DNA from: Nitrospira sp.
GTDB lineage: Bacteria; Nitrospirota; Nitrospiria; Nitrospirales; UBA8639
Assembly: GCA_024760505.1 (NCBI GenBank)
Contig: CP058931.1
Coordinates: 3,606,001-3,670,000, forward strand
Direction: 5' to 3'
Length of the DNA stretch: 64,000 nucleotides
Below are positions 25,621 to 33,515 of the stretch, one piece after another. Position 1 is the first letter of the stretch. Each line of letters begins with the position of its first letter. Position numbers and translations under genes: made by a program. Under the pieces are notes generated by a model, which was given only the letters and a program-made list of their open reading frames with translations, did no database searches and was not told the origin of the DNA.

Positions 25621-26583
25621 CTAGACCACGAAAATATCTTCTTCCGCCCACGCCGGTGCGGCATTTTTCGCGGCGCCGGTCAGCGCGATGTACCCCTTCT
25701 TATCAACCCCTAATGGCAAATCTTTGGGTACGCCCATGACCGTTTGGGTTTTAAAAACGGTGCCCGGAGCCAGATCAAAGAACGGGAATTCCGGCTCAGT
25801 GCAACCGAGACACGGCATACCGGAACGCGTTTTGGAAGACTGTCGATTCCAGAGAATTCGGTTACACGGCGAGTGGGTCATCGGTCCGCGGCAACCCAGG
25901 TCATAATACAAACAGCCCTTGCGTTGGCCGAATTCCGTGGCCGAAACTTTATAGGCGAAATGCATATTCCGTGTGCATCCGGTCTGGGTAAAGCTCTGGA
26001 AAAAAGTCTTGGGCCGTTGAAAATCATCCAAGGCGACTTCCGCGCCTCGTCCCGTGGCCACCGCTACGACAATCTGGGTGATCCAGTCAGGATGGGCGGG
26101 ACATCCGGGTATATTGATGACCGGCAATCCCGCCTTCGACCGGAATTCTTTTCCTAAGGCTCCCCCGTGATTTCTCTTCAAAAATTGCAAGCCTTGGGAG
26201 TCACTGGGATTCGGGGCGGTTGCCGGAATTCCCCCCCATGTGGCGCAATCACCAATCGCCACCACATATTGAGCCACATCGGATAATTCCCTCACCCATT
26301 CTTTCATCGGCCTGGCAGCAAAGCGATTCCATTGCCCTGTTCCGTTCGGAGCGTTTACAACAGTCCCTTCGAAGACAAAAATGTCCAACGGGATAGCCCC
26401 GGAAATGCAGTCTCGAAGGATCTTCTGAAGATTATCCCCCAACTCGACTCCCAAAGACGGGTGCCATAAGACATTGATTCCAAAGTCTGTCACCAGATCG
26501 CACGCACTCGGTTCTTCCGCATTTAAAAATGACATGGTATTTCCGGAACATGCCCCACCTTGCAGCCAGAGTAAATTCGCCAT
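25621..26583 (-). CDS. hupS: [NiFe] hydrogenase small subunit, group 2a type
   Basis: The electron-transfer subunit with three Fe-S clusters. I start at the ATG at 26583 (MANLLWLQGG), 7 bases after GAGGAG; Met18 of the longer frame is too close to that site. No Tat signal, so cytoplasmic. The N-terminal WLQGGACSGN has Cys12 but Asn15 where the canonical CxxC has the second cysteine, consistent with a modified proximal cluster. Other cysteines include IGDCATWGG, IPGCPAHPDW, GCTRNMHF, KGCLYYDLGCRGP, PCNR and MPCLGCTEP. From memory, the mycobacterial group 2a enzyme Huc has three [3Fe-4S] clusters, which this substitution would fit. hupL starts 44 bases downstream. Confidence 0.95.
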   Translation of the reverse strand: MANLLWLQGGACSGNTMSFLNAEEPSACDLVTDFGINVLWHPSLGVELGDNLQKILRDCISGAIPLDIFVFEGTVVNAPNGTGQWNRFAARPMKEWVRELSDVAQYVVAIGDCATWGGIPATAPNPSDSQGLQFLKRNHGGALGKEFRSKAGLPVINIPGCPAHPDWITQIVVAVATGRGAEVALDDFQRPKTFFQSFTQTGCTRNMHFAYKVSATEFGQRKGCLYYDLGCRGPMTHSPCNRILWNRQSSKTRSGMPCLGCTEPEFPFFDLAPGTVFKTQTVMGVPKDLPLGVDKKGYIALTGAAKNAAPAWAEEDIFVV

Positions 26584-26997
26584 GGTCATACTCCTCAGAA
26601 AAGGGTTGTCAGAACGCGACGGTATTTCAAGGTACAACAACCTTCAGTCATCCATGAGAATGAGCAACAACCAGACCCAACCGTGCGCAAAAAGACGAGT
26701 AGAAAAAAGTTGTGGGATATCGCTGTTATTCCAAAGTGTTGCGAGAGGAGTGGGATTTCATCCGGACCCAGCCCGGCCTTATCCTATGAATAGAAGGTTT
26801 GCATTTTTGGGGAAAGTGCAAAGAAGGTTGCCATATTTCATGGGGTTCAATTCAACGCGACAGACCGGTTTTTTGAACATTCAAAAGATGGAAGTGTGAG
26901 AAAATCCAGGATGCGAAAAGCGGGTCCGTATGGCAGGAGGCCGCGTAAGGAGAAGAAACACGATCGCCTGGAAAGTAGGGGAAAAAGAGGGCTAAAA
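26584..26997 (-). other. Regulatory region upstream of hupS
   Basis: About 410 bases separate hupS from the zinc-ribbon gene, the longest gap in the hydrogenase locus and the natural place for its main promoter and activator sites. It holds the candidate -24/-12 element. I saw no clear palindromic enhancer pair and no gene. Confidence 0.5.
26664..26677 (-). promoter_or_regulatory. Possible sigma-54 (-24/-12) promoter for hupS
   Basis: Read on the minus strand, the sequence GGGTCTGGTTGTTGCT has GG and GC separated by exactly 10 bases, with a good TTGCT at -12 but a poor -24 (TCT instead of CAC after GG). It would start transcription about 70 bases before the hupS ATG. The NtrC-type activator gene lies immediately upstream, which makes sigma-54 control plausible. 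Short degenerate matches are common by chance. Confidence 0.35.
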
Positions 26998-27267
26998 TTA
27001 TCCGCGGCGATTCCCGCACACCGGGCACTGGGTTTCGAGTGTATAACCATACCAAATGCCCTGACAGCGACTGCACCAATGTCCGTTCGTCTGCTCTTCA
27101 GTCAACTCAAGCTGGCGGGCGAGTGGAGTGATCCCGAGTTCCTTCAGATGTGGGGCTGAGCGTTCCGGAAGCATCCCTGAACGATCCTTGATATGTCCCA
27201 GAGTCTCACCCTGAGGAGAAGATGGGAATTCCCCTTCGGGTGAACGATCACCATTGGACTTCATCAT
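26998..27267 (-). CDS. Zinc-ribbon (rubredoxin-like) small protein upstream of hupS
   Basis: An 89-residue protein with a hydrophilic N-terminus and a C-terminal metal site: HWCSRCQGIWYGYTLETQC then PVCG, that is C-x2-C-x12-C-x2-C, the pattern of zinc ribbons and small rubredoxins. TPLARQLELTEEQ precedes it, a helix. It begins 4 bases after the stop of the sigma-54 activator gene, so the two are co-transcribed. It could be a regulator partner, a zinc-binding small protein or an Fe-binding redox protein; the CxxC spacing alone cannot decide. Confidence 0.72.
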   Translation of the reverse strand: MMKSNGDRSPEGEFPSSPQGETLGHIKDRSGMLPERSAPHLKELGITPLARQLELTEEQTNGHWCSRCQGIWYGYTLETQCPVCGNRRG

Positions 27268-27271
27268 GGGG

Positions 27272-28717
27272 TTAGTGCGTCGCTTGATACAGGTTGTACC
27301 GTTTGATTTTATTGGCTAATCCCACGCGTGACAATCCCAATTCCTTGGCCACCTTACTTTGGTTCCAGCGATGCCGGATAAGGGATTGAGAAACAATCCG
27401 CGCTTCAAGCCGTTCAACCTTCTCCTTTAAAGTTCGTCCGCCGTTGACGTGCCCGCGATCCTTAAGGCGATCTTCAGAGGGGAGAGCCCGGGTTATTTCC
27501 GGTGAAAGATGCTCAATGGTCAGGAATTCCCCATCACCAGCCAGGGAAACCATCCGATGGATTTCGGTTTCCAGCTCCCGGACATTTCCAGGAAATGGAT
27601 AGGCCTGAAGATGGTGCATCACTTGGACGGAAATGCCGGCAATTTTCCGATTCAGACTTTCGGAATATTTACGGGACAGGTATTCGGCTAGAACGGGAAT
27701 ATCTTCCGGCCTGTCCCGAAGCGGAGGAATAAGGATTTCAAATCCTCGCAGGCGAAAATACAAGTCTTGCCGGAATTTCCCTTCTTTGACGGCTTCCTTA
27801 ATTGGCTGGTTGGAGGCAGCAAGAATCCGGACATTCGCATGCTTGGTTTGTTCCGTCCCCAGGGGTTTGATTTCCCCTTCCTGTAGGAATCGCAGCAGAC
27901 TCACCTGAAAGGTCGGAGAGACTTCTGAGATTTCATCCAGGAACACCGTGCCTCCGTCTGCAGCAGAAAATAACCCTAATCGATCGCTCACGGCCCCGGT
28001 GAATGCCCCCCGTTTATGGCCGAAAAGCTCGGAGTAGAGTAAATCATCAGGTAAGGCCCCACAATTTTGCGTCAAAAAGGGGTACCCCTTTCGATCACTG
28101 AAACCATGAATGGCTTGAGCCATTAGCTCCTTGCCGGTTCCCGTTTCACCTTCGATAAGCACAGGCAGATCGGTCGGTGCCGCCCTTTTGGCCAGATTAC
28201 AGACTTCCAACATACTGTCGCTGGCGAACACGAGTTTGCCGAATTCATAACTTTCCCGAATGAGTTTCATAAGGCCATCTTTTGGACTGCGAAACGCACT
28301 ATCGGAAATTTTCAATTCACGACTGAGGAAACGATGGCGTCGACTCAATTCCCGACTTTCCAACGCACGATTGACCAACAGCAACAAATGCCAGGGAGGA
28401 ATAGATTTGGGCACCACCTGATAGACCGCTTCCCGTTTCATGATATCCGAGATAGCCTGCTCATCTCCTGAGTCACTTAGTAACACCCGGACCACATCAG
28501 GGAAGAGCACCCGGATTTCTTGAAAGAATTCGACGCTCGAAACATCGGGAATCCCGTCATCGAATAAGATGACGCCTATAGCGGGAATCTGGACTAATAC
28601 CTGGCGGGCATGTTTTCCTGTCGTCGCGGTTAAGACCTGGTAATTTTTGGACAAACAGGAAAGGAGGGCCTTACGCTTCACAGGCTCACTTTCAATGAGG
28701 AGGATGGTCTCTTCCAC
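27272..28717 (-). CDS. NtrC-family sigma-54-dependent response regulator (HupR/HoxA-like)
   Basis: Three domains in order: a receiver domain (first ~120 residues, phosphoacceptor Asp in VILFDDGIPD, Lys in VVPKS), an AAA+ sigma-54 activation domain (Walker A GETGTGKELMAQAI, the sigma-54-contacting GHKRGAFTGAV, Walker B GGTVFLDEIS, RFPxNVRELE-type FPGNVRELETEI), and a Fis-type helix-turn-helix at the end (WNQSKVAKELGLSRVGLANKIKRY). I prefer the GTG at 28717 because AGAGGG lies just before it; a TTG at 28744 extends the frame. It heads the hydrogenase locus and probably activates it. No cognate HoxJ/HupT kinase or HupUV sensor gene is in the window. Confidence 0.9.
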   Translation of the reverse strand: MEETILLIESEPVKRKALLSCLSKNYQVLTATTGKHARQVLVQIPAIGVILFDDGIPDVSSVEFFQEIRVLFPDVVRVLLSDSGDEQAISDIMKREAVYQVVPKSIPPWHLLLLVNRALESRELSRRHRFLSRELKISDSAFRSPKDGLMKLIRESYEFGKLVFASDSMLEVCNLAKRAAPTDLPVLIEGETGTGKELMAQAIHGFSDRKGYPFLTQNCGALPDDLLYSELFGHKRGAFTGAVSDRLGLFSAADGGTVFLDEISEVSPTFQVSLLRFLQEGEIKPLGTEQTKHANVRILAASNQPIKEAVKEGKFRQDLYFRLRGFEILIPPLRDRPEDIPVLAEYLSRKYSESLNRKIAGISVQVMHHLQAYPFPGNVRELETEIHRMVSLAGDGEFLTIEHLSPEITRALPSEDRLKDRGHVNGGRTLKEKVERLEARIVSQSLIRHRWNQSKVAKELGLSRVGLANKIKRYNLYQATH

Positions 28718-29049
28718 GTCTTCCCTCTTCAAGTAAGCTTTCAAAGTGTTAATTTAGTTTGCATCAACAAAAAACGCAACCGTGAGGGCTTTTTTTGAAG
28801 GATATTACGTGTAAGAAATTTGCCGGATTTGTTCCATGTAAAAGTCTCCCGTATACGGATTCCTTCCGTGACTCCTCAGGACACACCTCCTTTGGCGATT
28901 ATCGCTCTTTTCGAGGTGTCCATCTCAACTAGATCACATCAAGCTTCCCTTTCTTCTTTTCCTCTTGCCCTTCCGCAAAAAATACGAGTTTTATTATTTT
29001 CCACATCGAGACCGGACTTCTTAAAGGCCTAAGGATATCTCTCTTTCCC

Positions 29050-29080
29050 CTGACGACACCAAGACCATAAAGTGTATAAT
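29050..29080 (+). promoter_or_regulatory. Possible sigma-70-type promoter for the cupredoxin gene
   Basis: A perfect TATAAT lies at 29075-29080; a CTGACG at 29050-29055 is a weak -35 candidate at a long spacing of 19 bases. It would give a leader of about 110 bases before the ATG at 29199. The 28745-29198 gap holds no other gene. Confidence 0.35.
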
Positions 29081-29198
29081 TAAAAGAGACATTTCCCAAG
29101 ACCATTTTGGGACAGATTTCCCCCAAAGGCCATCAAGGAACTAATTGAGACGTATAACGAAAAGGGTGGTCAGACAGGATTCGTTCAAAAACGAGAAA

Positions 29199-29600
29199 AT
29201 GATGAAGAAACTATTTGCGGTCTATGAACAACTGAAAAGAAGAGTTTTTATCCTTGTGATAATAAGTCTGTTTTTGATAGCTCCTTTCGCATTAGCAGGC
29301 CCATCTTCCTTTAGAATTATCCTCGGCACATTCTCTCCATATTATTCCCCGAAATTCGCTCACATTAGAACCGGCACTCTTATCTCCTGGGAGAACCCTA
29401 CCGCCGACCTTCATTCCATCACTCACGATGGGTGTAAGACCAGTGAACGATGTGCCTTTGATTCCGGCCCTCTTGGCCCCAACCGCACATTCACGCTTCG
29501 TCATTTACCTCCCGGCCAGTATCCCTACCATTGTTCATTTCATCCCATCATGCAAGGAACCCTGGTGGTGACCGGGCCTGACACGTCAGGTGAAACATGA
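29199..29600 (+). CDS. Secreted cupredoxin (plastocyanin-like) protein
   Basis: A 133-residue exported blue-copper-type protein. The N-terminus is a signal peptide (basic start, then VFILVIISLFLIAPF, likely cut after ALA). The mature domain has the type-1 copper ligands: His in LHSITHDG near residue 80 and the loop YHCSFHPIMQGT with Cys, His and Met (C-x2-H-x2-M). I start at the ATG at 29199; an in-frame TTG at 29145 adds 18 residues. Small cupredoxins like this carry electrons in the periplasm; its partner is not indicated by the neighbours. Confidence 0.82.
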   Translation: MMKKLFAVYEQLKRRVFILVIISLFLIAPFALAGPSSFRIILGTFSPYYSPKFAHIRTGTLISWENPTADLHSITHDGCKTSERCAFDSGPLGPNRTFTLRHLPPGQYPYHCSFHPIMQGTLVVTGPDTSGET

Positions 29601-29781
29601 AATGTTCAGATGAGGACCATCAATAAATCTCAATGAATAGCCGATAAGTATAAAATCGTTTTCAGGCCTGCCAACAAGATAACTGTTACCTCATATGAGC
29701 AGTCCAATGAGCTACACCTACACAGGAAAGCAAAAGTCCAAAAACCGAAAAACTACATCTCATGACTGCATTTATTGTCCA

Positions 29782-30135
29782 ATGAAGAAACCCGTCTTTT
29801 GGCCCCTGTTGTTTTTACTTTTTCTGTTCAGTCCTTTCATCTTTACTTCTGAAATTTCGAAAACTTCTCCTGCCATTCAAATTGAAGGTCGCCCCCATGT
29901 TTTGAGTCAAGCCTTACCCCAAGATGACATTGAGAGCAAACCACTTCCCTCAAATGGTCTGTTCCAGGATCCAACTTCTCAAAAATAATACAAAGCATTT
30001 TGGGAAGGAATGTGGACAGGTACACACAACGAAACGGTTGTGGCCATTTCACCTGTAACCATTCTGGACGGAGAGGCTTTGCTTACTGAGGACCCCCCTC
30101 CTACCCAAGGATTTCAAGTCAACTCAAACGGATAA
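29782..30135 (+). pseudogene. Small secreted protein gene interrupted by an in-frame TAA
   Basis: From the ATG at 29782 the frame encodes a basic start, a strong hydrophobic segment (PVFWPLLFLLFLFSPFIF) and a polar domain, then stops at a TAA at 29986-29988. The same frame stays open beyond it for another 48 codons to a TAA at 30133, with very protein-like content (FWEGMWTGTHNETVV, AISPVTILDGEAL). The simplest reading is one ~117-codon gene broken by a nonsense mutation; a genuine short protein, readthrough, or chance open frame are alternatives. An ATG at 29695 would extend the N-terminus. No clear ribosome-binding site is seen. Confidence 0.42.
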
Positions 30136-30633
30136 CTACGTTCGGGGTTTCTCTCGAAAGGAGCCCAGAAATACATTCGCACAGAGGAAAAAGGCTCCCA
30201 ACAATAGACCTCCTACCCCCGTATAGGCAAAGAACTCTGTCAGAATATGCCCGTGAGCCGGTCCCCGACCAATGGACGGCGCCAACCAAAACATCGTGTA
30301 CCAGGAGAGTGAATAAAAACTGCTCAGCCCCAGAAGGATAGCCGACGCTTTCTTATAGATGGGTTTAAGTGTGGAAAACATGACAAGGATGATTAGGCCA
30401 AGCGAAAACGCCGCAATGCCTGTGGCATGGAAATGGGCCCGTTGAGCGTAACGCCAAATTTTGTCAGCACTTTTGGAATCATGCACATCCGGGTTAGCCG
30501 TGATCCCTTGCGCAATATAATCCTTGAACACATCTTCATTGACACCAAACACAATACCCATTCCCACGCCAAACAATAGCCCTAACAGCACGAGTGCCAG
30601 GCCGATCTTAACGAGGCTCAACTCTTTTTCCAT
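30136..30633 (-). CDS. Four-helix integral membrane protein
   Basis: A 165-residue membrane protein of unknown function. Four hydrophobic segments are visible: IGLALVLLGLLFGVGMGIVFG, ATGIAAFSLGLIILVMF, ILLGLSSFYSLSWYTMFWL and GVGGLLLGAFFLCANVF. A long extramembrane loop follows helix 1, ending with RAHFHATGIA, where two His could bind a metal or haem; PAHGHILTEFF before helix 4 adds two more. The start at the ATG at 30633 is chosen for its GGGAGACCACAC ribosome-binding site. The His pattern faintly recalls respiratory membrane proteins, but no family is recognised. Confidence 0.78.
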   Translation of the reverse strand: MEKELSLVKIGLALVLLGLLFGVGMGIVFGVNEDVFKDYIAQGITANPDVHDSKSADKIWRYAQRAHFHATGIAAFSLGLIILVMFSTLKPIYKKASAILLGLSSFYSLSWYTMFWLAPSIGRGPAHGHILTEFFAYTGVGGLLLGAFFLCANVFLGSFREKPRT

Positions 30634-30864
30634 GTGTGGTCTCCCTGCACTCAACGGCTAGGCCTATCGGTGCCCTTTGAAGTGTTCATTAAAATGGTTT
30701 TTCCTTTTAATTGGGTGCCAAAACGACGGACATGTATCTTCGCATGAGGTTCACACATCAGCATACGGTATGCAAATGAAGGCACCATGAATGCCCCATG
30801 AAAGTTTCTTCATGAACGTCATCAAAAGATAGTATTCCTGTTTGGGACTCTCAAGGCAGGATAA

Positions 30865-30940
30865 GCCGGAATTGAACCGCTCCCATCGCTTCACCTTAGC
30901 ATAATGAGTCGCTTCGAGTGCCCTTGGGCCACCGGGTTAG
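30865..30940 (-). other. tRNA-Ser(GCU)-like degenerate sequence in an intergenic gap
   Basis: On the minus strand a 5-bp stem (TCATT/GGTGA) encloses a 7-base loop ATGCTAA, the form of an anticodon arm with anticodon GCT at 30898-30900. Further on, GGTTCAATTCC looks like a T-arm with three stem pairs and two mismatches. The D-arm region carries extra bases and the acceptor strands do not pair. This may be a tRNA remnant or chance. The rest of the 30634-31137 gap has nothing else that I can identify. Confidence 0.25.
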
Positions 30941-31137
30941 ACCCTTCTACCACAGGTATCTGAAGCCGGCGTGAGATCTTCACGGGTAACGGGTGGTTGT
31001 GTATACGACATCCCGACCACGTTACTCCATGGAGTGGGAATCATCGGCCTGAAGATGCACCCGCCGGGAAGGCATGATAGAATAGAGAAACATTTAAAAG
31101 GTCCCATAAAGGTCTCCCTGCTTGAACGGTTGTTGCC

Positions 31138-31695
31138 ATGTTGAGAACTCTGACAATGGGAGTCATCTGCTTGATGCTGGGTGCCTGTTCGAGCGTTGAA
31201 CCGGCAGGAAAGTTACCCACGGCGTTGTCAGTTGACCTTTCCCGATATAGCGGAATGTGGCATGAAATAGCACGACTGCCGATGTGGGGGCAACGAAATT
31301 GCGTAAGATCTACAGCCGAGTACCGGTTACTGGAAGCGGGAAAGGTTGCCGTGCGGAACGCATGTACCACATCGACTGGTGAGGAGATCAGCATTGAAGG
31401 GGTGGCCACGGTGGTGGACCCTGAACATCAGGCAAAGTTGAATGTGGTCTTCGACCAGTGGGCAGCTAAACTTATGGCGTTGCTTACCTCTTCGGAGCAG
31501 GGGAATTACTGGATACTGCGGGTCGATCCCGACTACCGGCTTGCGATCGTCGGCACCCCGGATCGTGACTACCTCTGGATCCTGGCACGAACGCCGTCGC
31601 TCGACGAGGCCACTTACCAGGAGGCAGTCGTGTTTAGTCACCGTCTTGGCTTTCAAACAGAGCATTTGATCCGTGCCCCGGTCAGCGCAGATTAA
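31138..31695 (+). CDS. blc: Lipocalin lipoprotein (Blc-like)
   Basis: An outer-membrane lipocalin of 185 residues. The N-terminus is a lipoprotein signal with lipobox LGACSS (lipidated Cys17). The lipocalin hallmark follows as YSGMWHEIARLPMW (G-x-W), with QRNCVRSTAEYRLLE next, then the barrel strands and YLWILARTPSLDE, the typical third conserved region of bacterial lipocalins, and a C-terminal helix. Bacterial lipocalins bind lysophospholipids or other hydrophobic ligands at the envelope. It stands alone, divergent from the four-helix membrane protein gene. Confidence 0.92.
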   Translation: MLRTLTMGVICLMLGACSSVEPAGKLPTALSVDLSRYSGMWHEIARLPMWGQRNCVRSTAEYRLLEAGKVAVRNACTTSTGEEISIEGVATVVDPEHQAKLNVVFDQWAAKLMALLTSSEQGNYWILRVDPDYRLAIVGTPDRDYLWILARTPSLDEATYQEAVVFSHRLGFQTEHLIRAPVSAD

Positions 31696-31891
31696 GTTCT
31701 TGCCTCCCCCAATTAAATATCAAAATTTTTCGAAAGAGGAATTAATAAGCTAAAGAATTTTCCTAACGCGGACTTTTTGCCTTTTCCCCATGCACGGAAG
31801 CATCCCGCCGGTTCTCGCGGTTTATGAAACAAAAGCCTCGAGTATTTCCTAACACAGGGAATCCACTCATGACTGATTGGACCCGACCTTC

Positions 31892-32911
31892 CTATTTTGA
31901 CAATGTATAAAATCGGTCTTTCACGATTTTGCCGTGAGAATATTTATCAAAGGTCTCTCCCATGGAATCGCCGAGTTCTGCCAATCTCGTGTCGGGATGA
32001 GGGTGAGTCTTAAACAGTAAGGCGACGCTGCTGTCATTGAGATCCGCATGACCAATTTCCTGCAACACCATTGGCAGGCCATAGGCGTCATAGCCGGCTC
32101 TGGCGGCTAACACCACCCCAATTCTGTCGGCCTGATATTCGGCATCTTTATCCAATCCTCGAGCCATCACTTCTGCTCCGCTCCCAATAAGATTATTCAC
32201 GGCCTGCTTCGCTTGTTCATTCTTCATTTTGCCGAGTTTTTGCGAAAACAAGCTGCTTCCCATATCAATTGCCTGGCTTTTCTTAATGATGGTCAGATGA
32301 TGCTGTTTGATGACATGACCAATCTCATGTCCCAGGACTCCAGCCAGTTCCGCTTCAGAATGAAGTTGGTGATACAAACCTTTGGTGAGAAAAATAAACC
32401 CACCCGGCGCAGCAAAGGCATTGATATCGTCGGAATCAATCACTCCAAAATACCAATCAAGGTCGGTTCTTCCACTCTGCAGACTTAGCCACTTTCCAAC
32501 TTGATTGACATACCGTTGCAAGCGTTCATCCTTGACCAAGGGCGCAGCCCCAAGCAGTCGTCCGGCAATCTCTTGACCGATGGCTATTTCCTCTTCTGTG
32601 GAAGTCCCTTTGACCAGGTCGGTCAGGTCTGCCAGTGAAGGAGATTTCTTGCCCGTCTGTTTCTGCGGAGAACCGTCTTGGGGTTTTTTTCCTGTGGTGG
32701 TTTCATCCGGCTGCCCTAATTGTTTGATGGCATCACCCAAATCAAATGCATGTGTCAGGGTTGCTACTCCAGAGAATACCAATGTCAGAATGCATGCACG
32801 CAGAAGGAATCCTTTCAAACCCGGACTTGCCTGTTGATTGTGGAACACTAGAGGACCACGCCGTAAAAATTCAGCGCGTATATTTTTCTTCATATTATGC
32901 TGATGGCTCAT
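31892..32911 (-). CDS. M48-family metalloprotease
   Basis: A secreted zinc protease of 339 residues. After a basic N-terminus there is a hydrophobic segment (ACILTLVFSGVATL) acting as signal or anchor, a low-complexity Lys/Gly/Ser linker, and then the M48 peptidase domain with GHEIGHVIKQHH near residue 195 (HExxH zinc site) and EYQADRIGVVLAARAGYD further on (ExxxD third ligand). Such BepA/LoiP/YcaL-like enzymes act on misfolded outer-membrane proteins. The start is the ATG at 32911, four bases after the stop of the SH3-domain gene, so both are one unit. Confidence 0.92.
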   Translation of the reverse strand: MSHQHNMKKNIRAEFLRRGPLVFHNQQASPGLKGFLLRACILTLVFSGVATLTHAFDLGDAIKQLGQPDETTTGKKPQDGSPQKQTGKKSPSLADLTDLVKGTSTEEEIAIGQEIAGRLLGAAPLVKDERLQRYVNQVGKWLSLQSGRTDLDWYFGVIDSDDINAFAAPGGFIFLTKGLYHQLHSEAELAGVLGHEIGHVIKQHHLTIIKKSQAIDMGSSLFSQKLGKMKNEQAKQAVNNLIGSGAEVMARGLDKDAEYQADRIGVVLAARAGYDAYGLPMVLQEIGHADLNDSSVALLFKTHPHPDTRLAELGDSMGETFDKYSHGKIVKDRFYTLSK

Positions 32912-32914
32912 GTG

Positions 32915-33433
32915 TTAATTCCCGTCTGTCGGCTGCATGAACGGAACTTTTTGTACTTGTAACCCTGCTTGATTGGCAAATTCTTGAGCTTGTTTTTTTG
33001 AAGTCCGATAGGTTTTGAGCGTCTGTAATTCATGTTCATTAAACTCGGCCTCCTTCAATTCCTCTTCATCTAATCCGCGAACTCCCGTAGCAGCCACAAC
33101 ATTTCCACTACCGGCTCTCCCAGTGGCCAGGCCCAATACTCCTGAGGCTTCCGTGGCCGCGGAAACCTTTTCCGCAGCGCCCCCCCGCCGAATAGAGAGC
33201 ATTCGTACCCATCCGGTTTTCCCTTTTCGGGAAACCTCTAACCATCCACCTTTTCTTCTCAGAATCTCTACGGTATCCCCTTCCTTTAACGATAGCACTT
33301 CTCGAGCATCGTTAAAGGGTTCGCTCATGACCTGGCACGTTCTAACGGCTACCCCAGAATCAGAAGCTTTCCCCTCTGCGGGAAAGACTCCAATAATGAC
33401 GATTATTGTCAGGAAGGCCAACCATTTCATCAT
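32915..33433 (-). CDS. Exported bacterial SH3-domain protein
   Basis: I start at the ATG at 33433, which has AAGGAGG six bases upstream; the longer frame has no such site. The 172-residue protein begins with a signal segment (WLAFLTIIVIIGVFPAEG), then a bacterial SH3 domain: VRTCQVMSEPF, VLSLKEGDTVEILRRKGGWLEV and GKTGWVRMLSI. The second half is Ala/Gly-rich, then charged and helical (LDEEELKEAEFNEHEL) to the end. SH3 domains of this type bind peptidoglycan or peptides. It is directly followed by the M48 protease, suggesting joint envelope quality control. Confidence 0.87.
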   Translation of the reverse strand: MMKWLAFLTIIVIIGVFPAEGKASDSGVAVRTCQVMSEPFNDAREVLSLKEGDTVEILRRKGGWLEVSRKGKTGWVRMLSIRRGGAAEKVSAATEASGVLGLATGRAGSGNVVAATGVRGLDEEELKEAEFNEHELQTLKTYRTSKKQAQEFANQAGLQVQKVPFMQPTDGN

Positions 33434-33515
33434 CACCGTCCTCCTTCTTGCATGGTATAGACACGGCGGTTCCGGGTGCATCACTGAATGAGTCGTGGAA
33501 CTTTCGGGTAAAGGA

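Noticed and set aside
26817..26833. TGGCA and TTTGC elements resembling a sigma-54 promoter on the minus strand
   Set aside because: The GG and GC are separated by 11 bases rather than the strictly required 10, so it is a near-miss and not a likely promoter.
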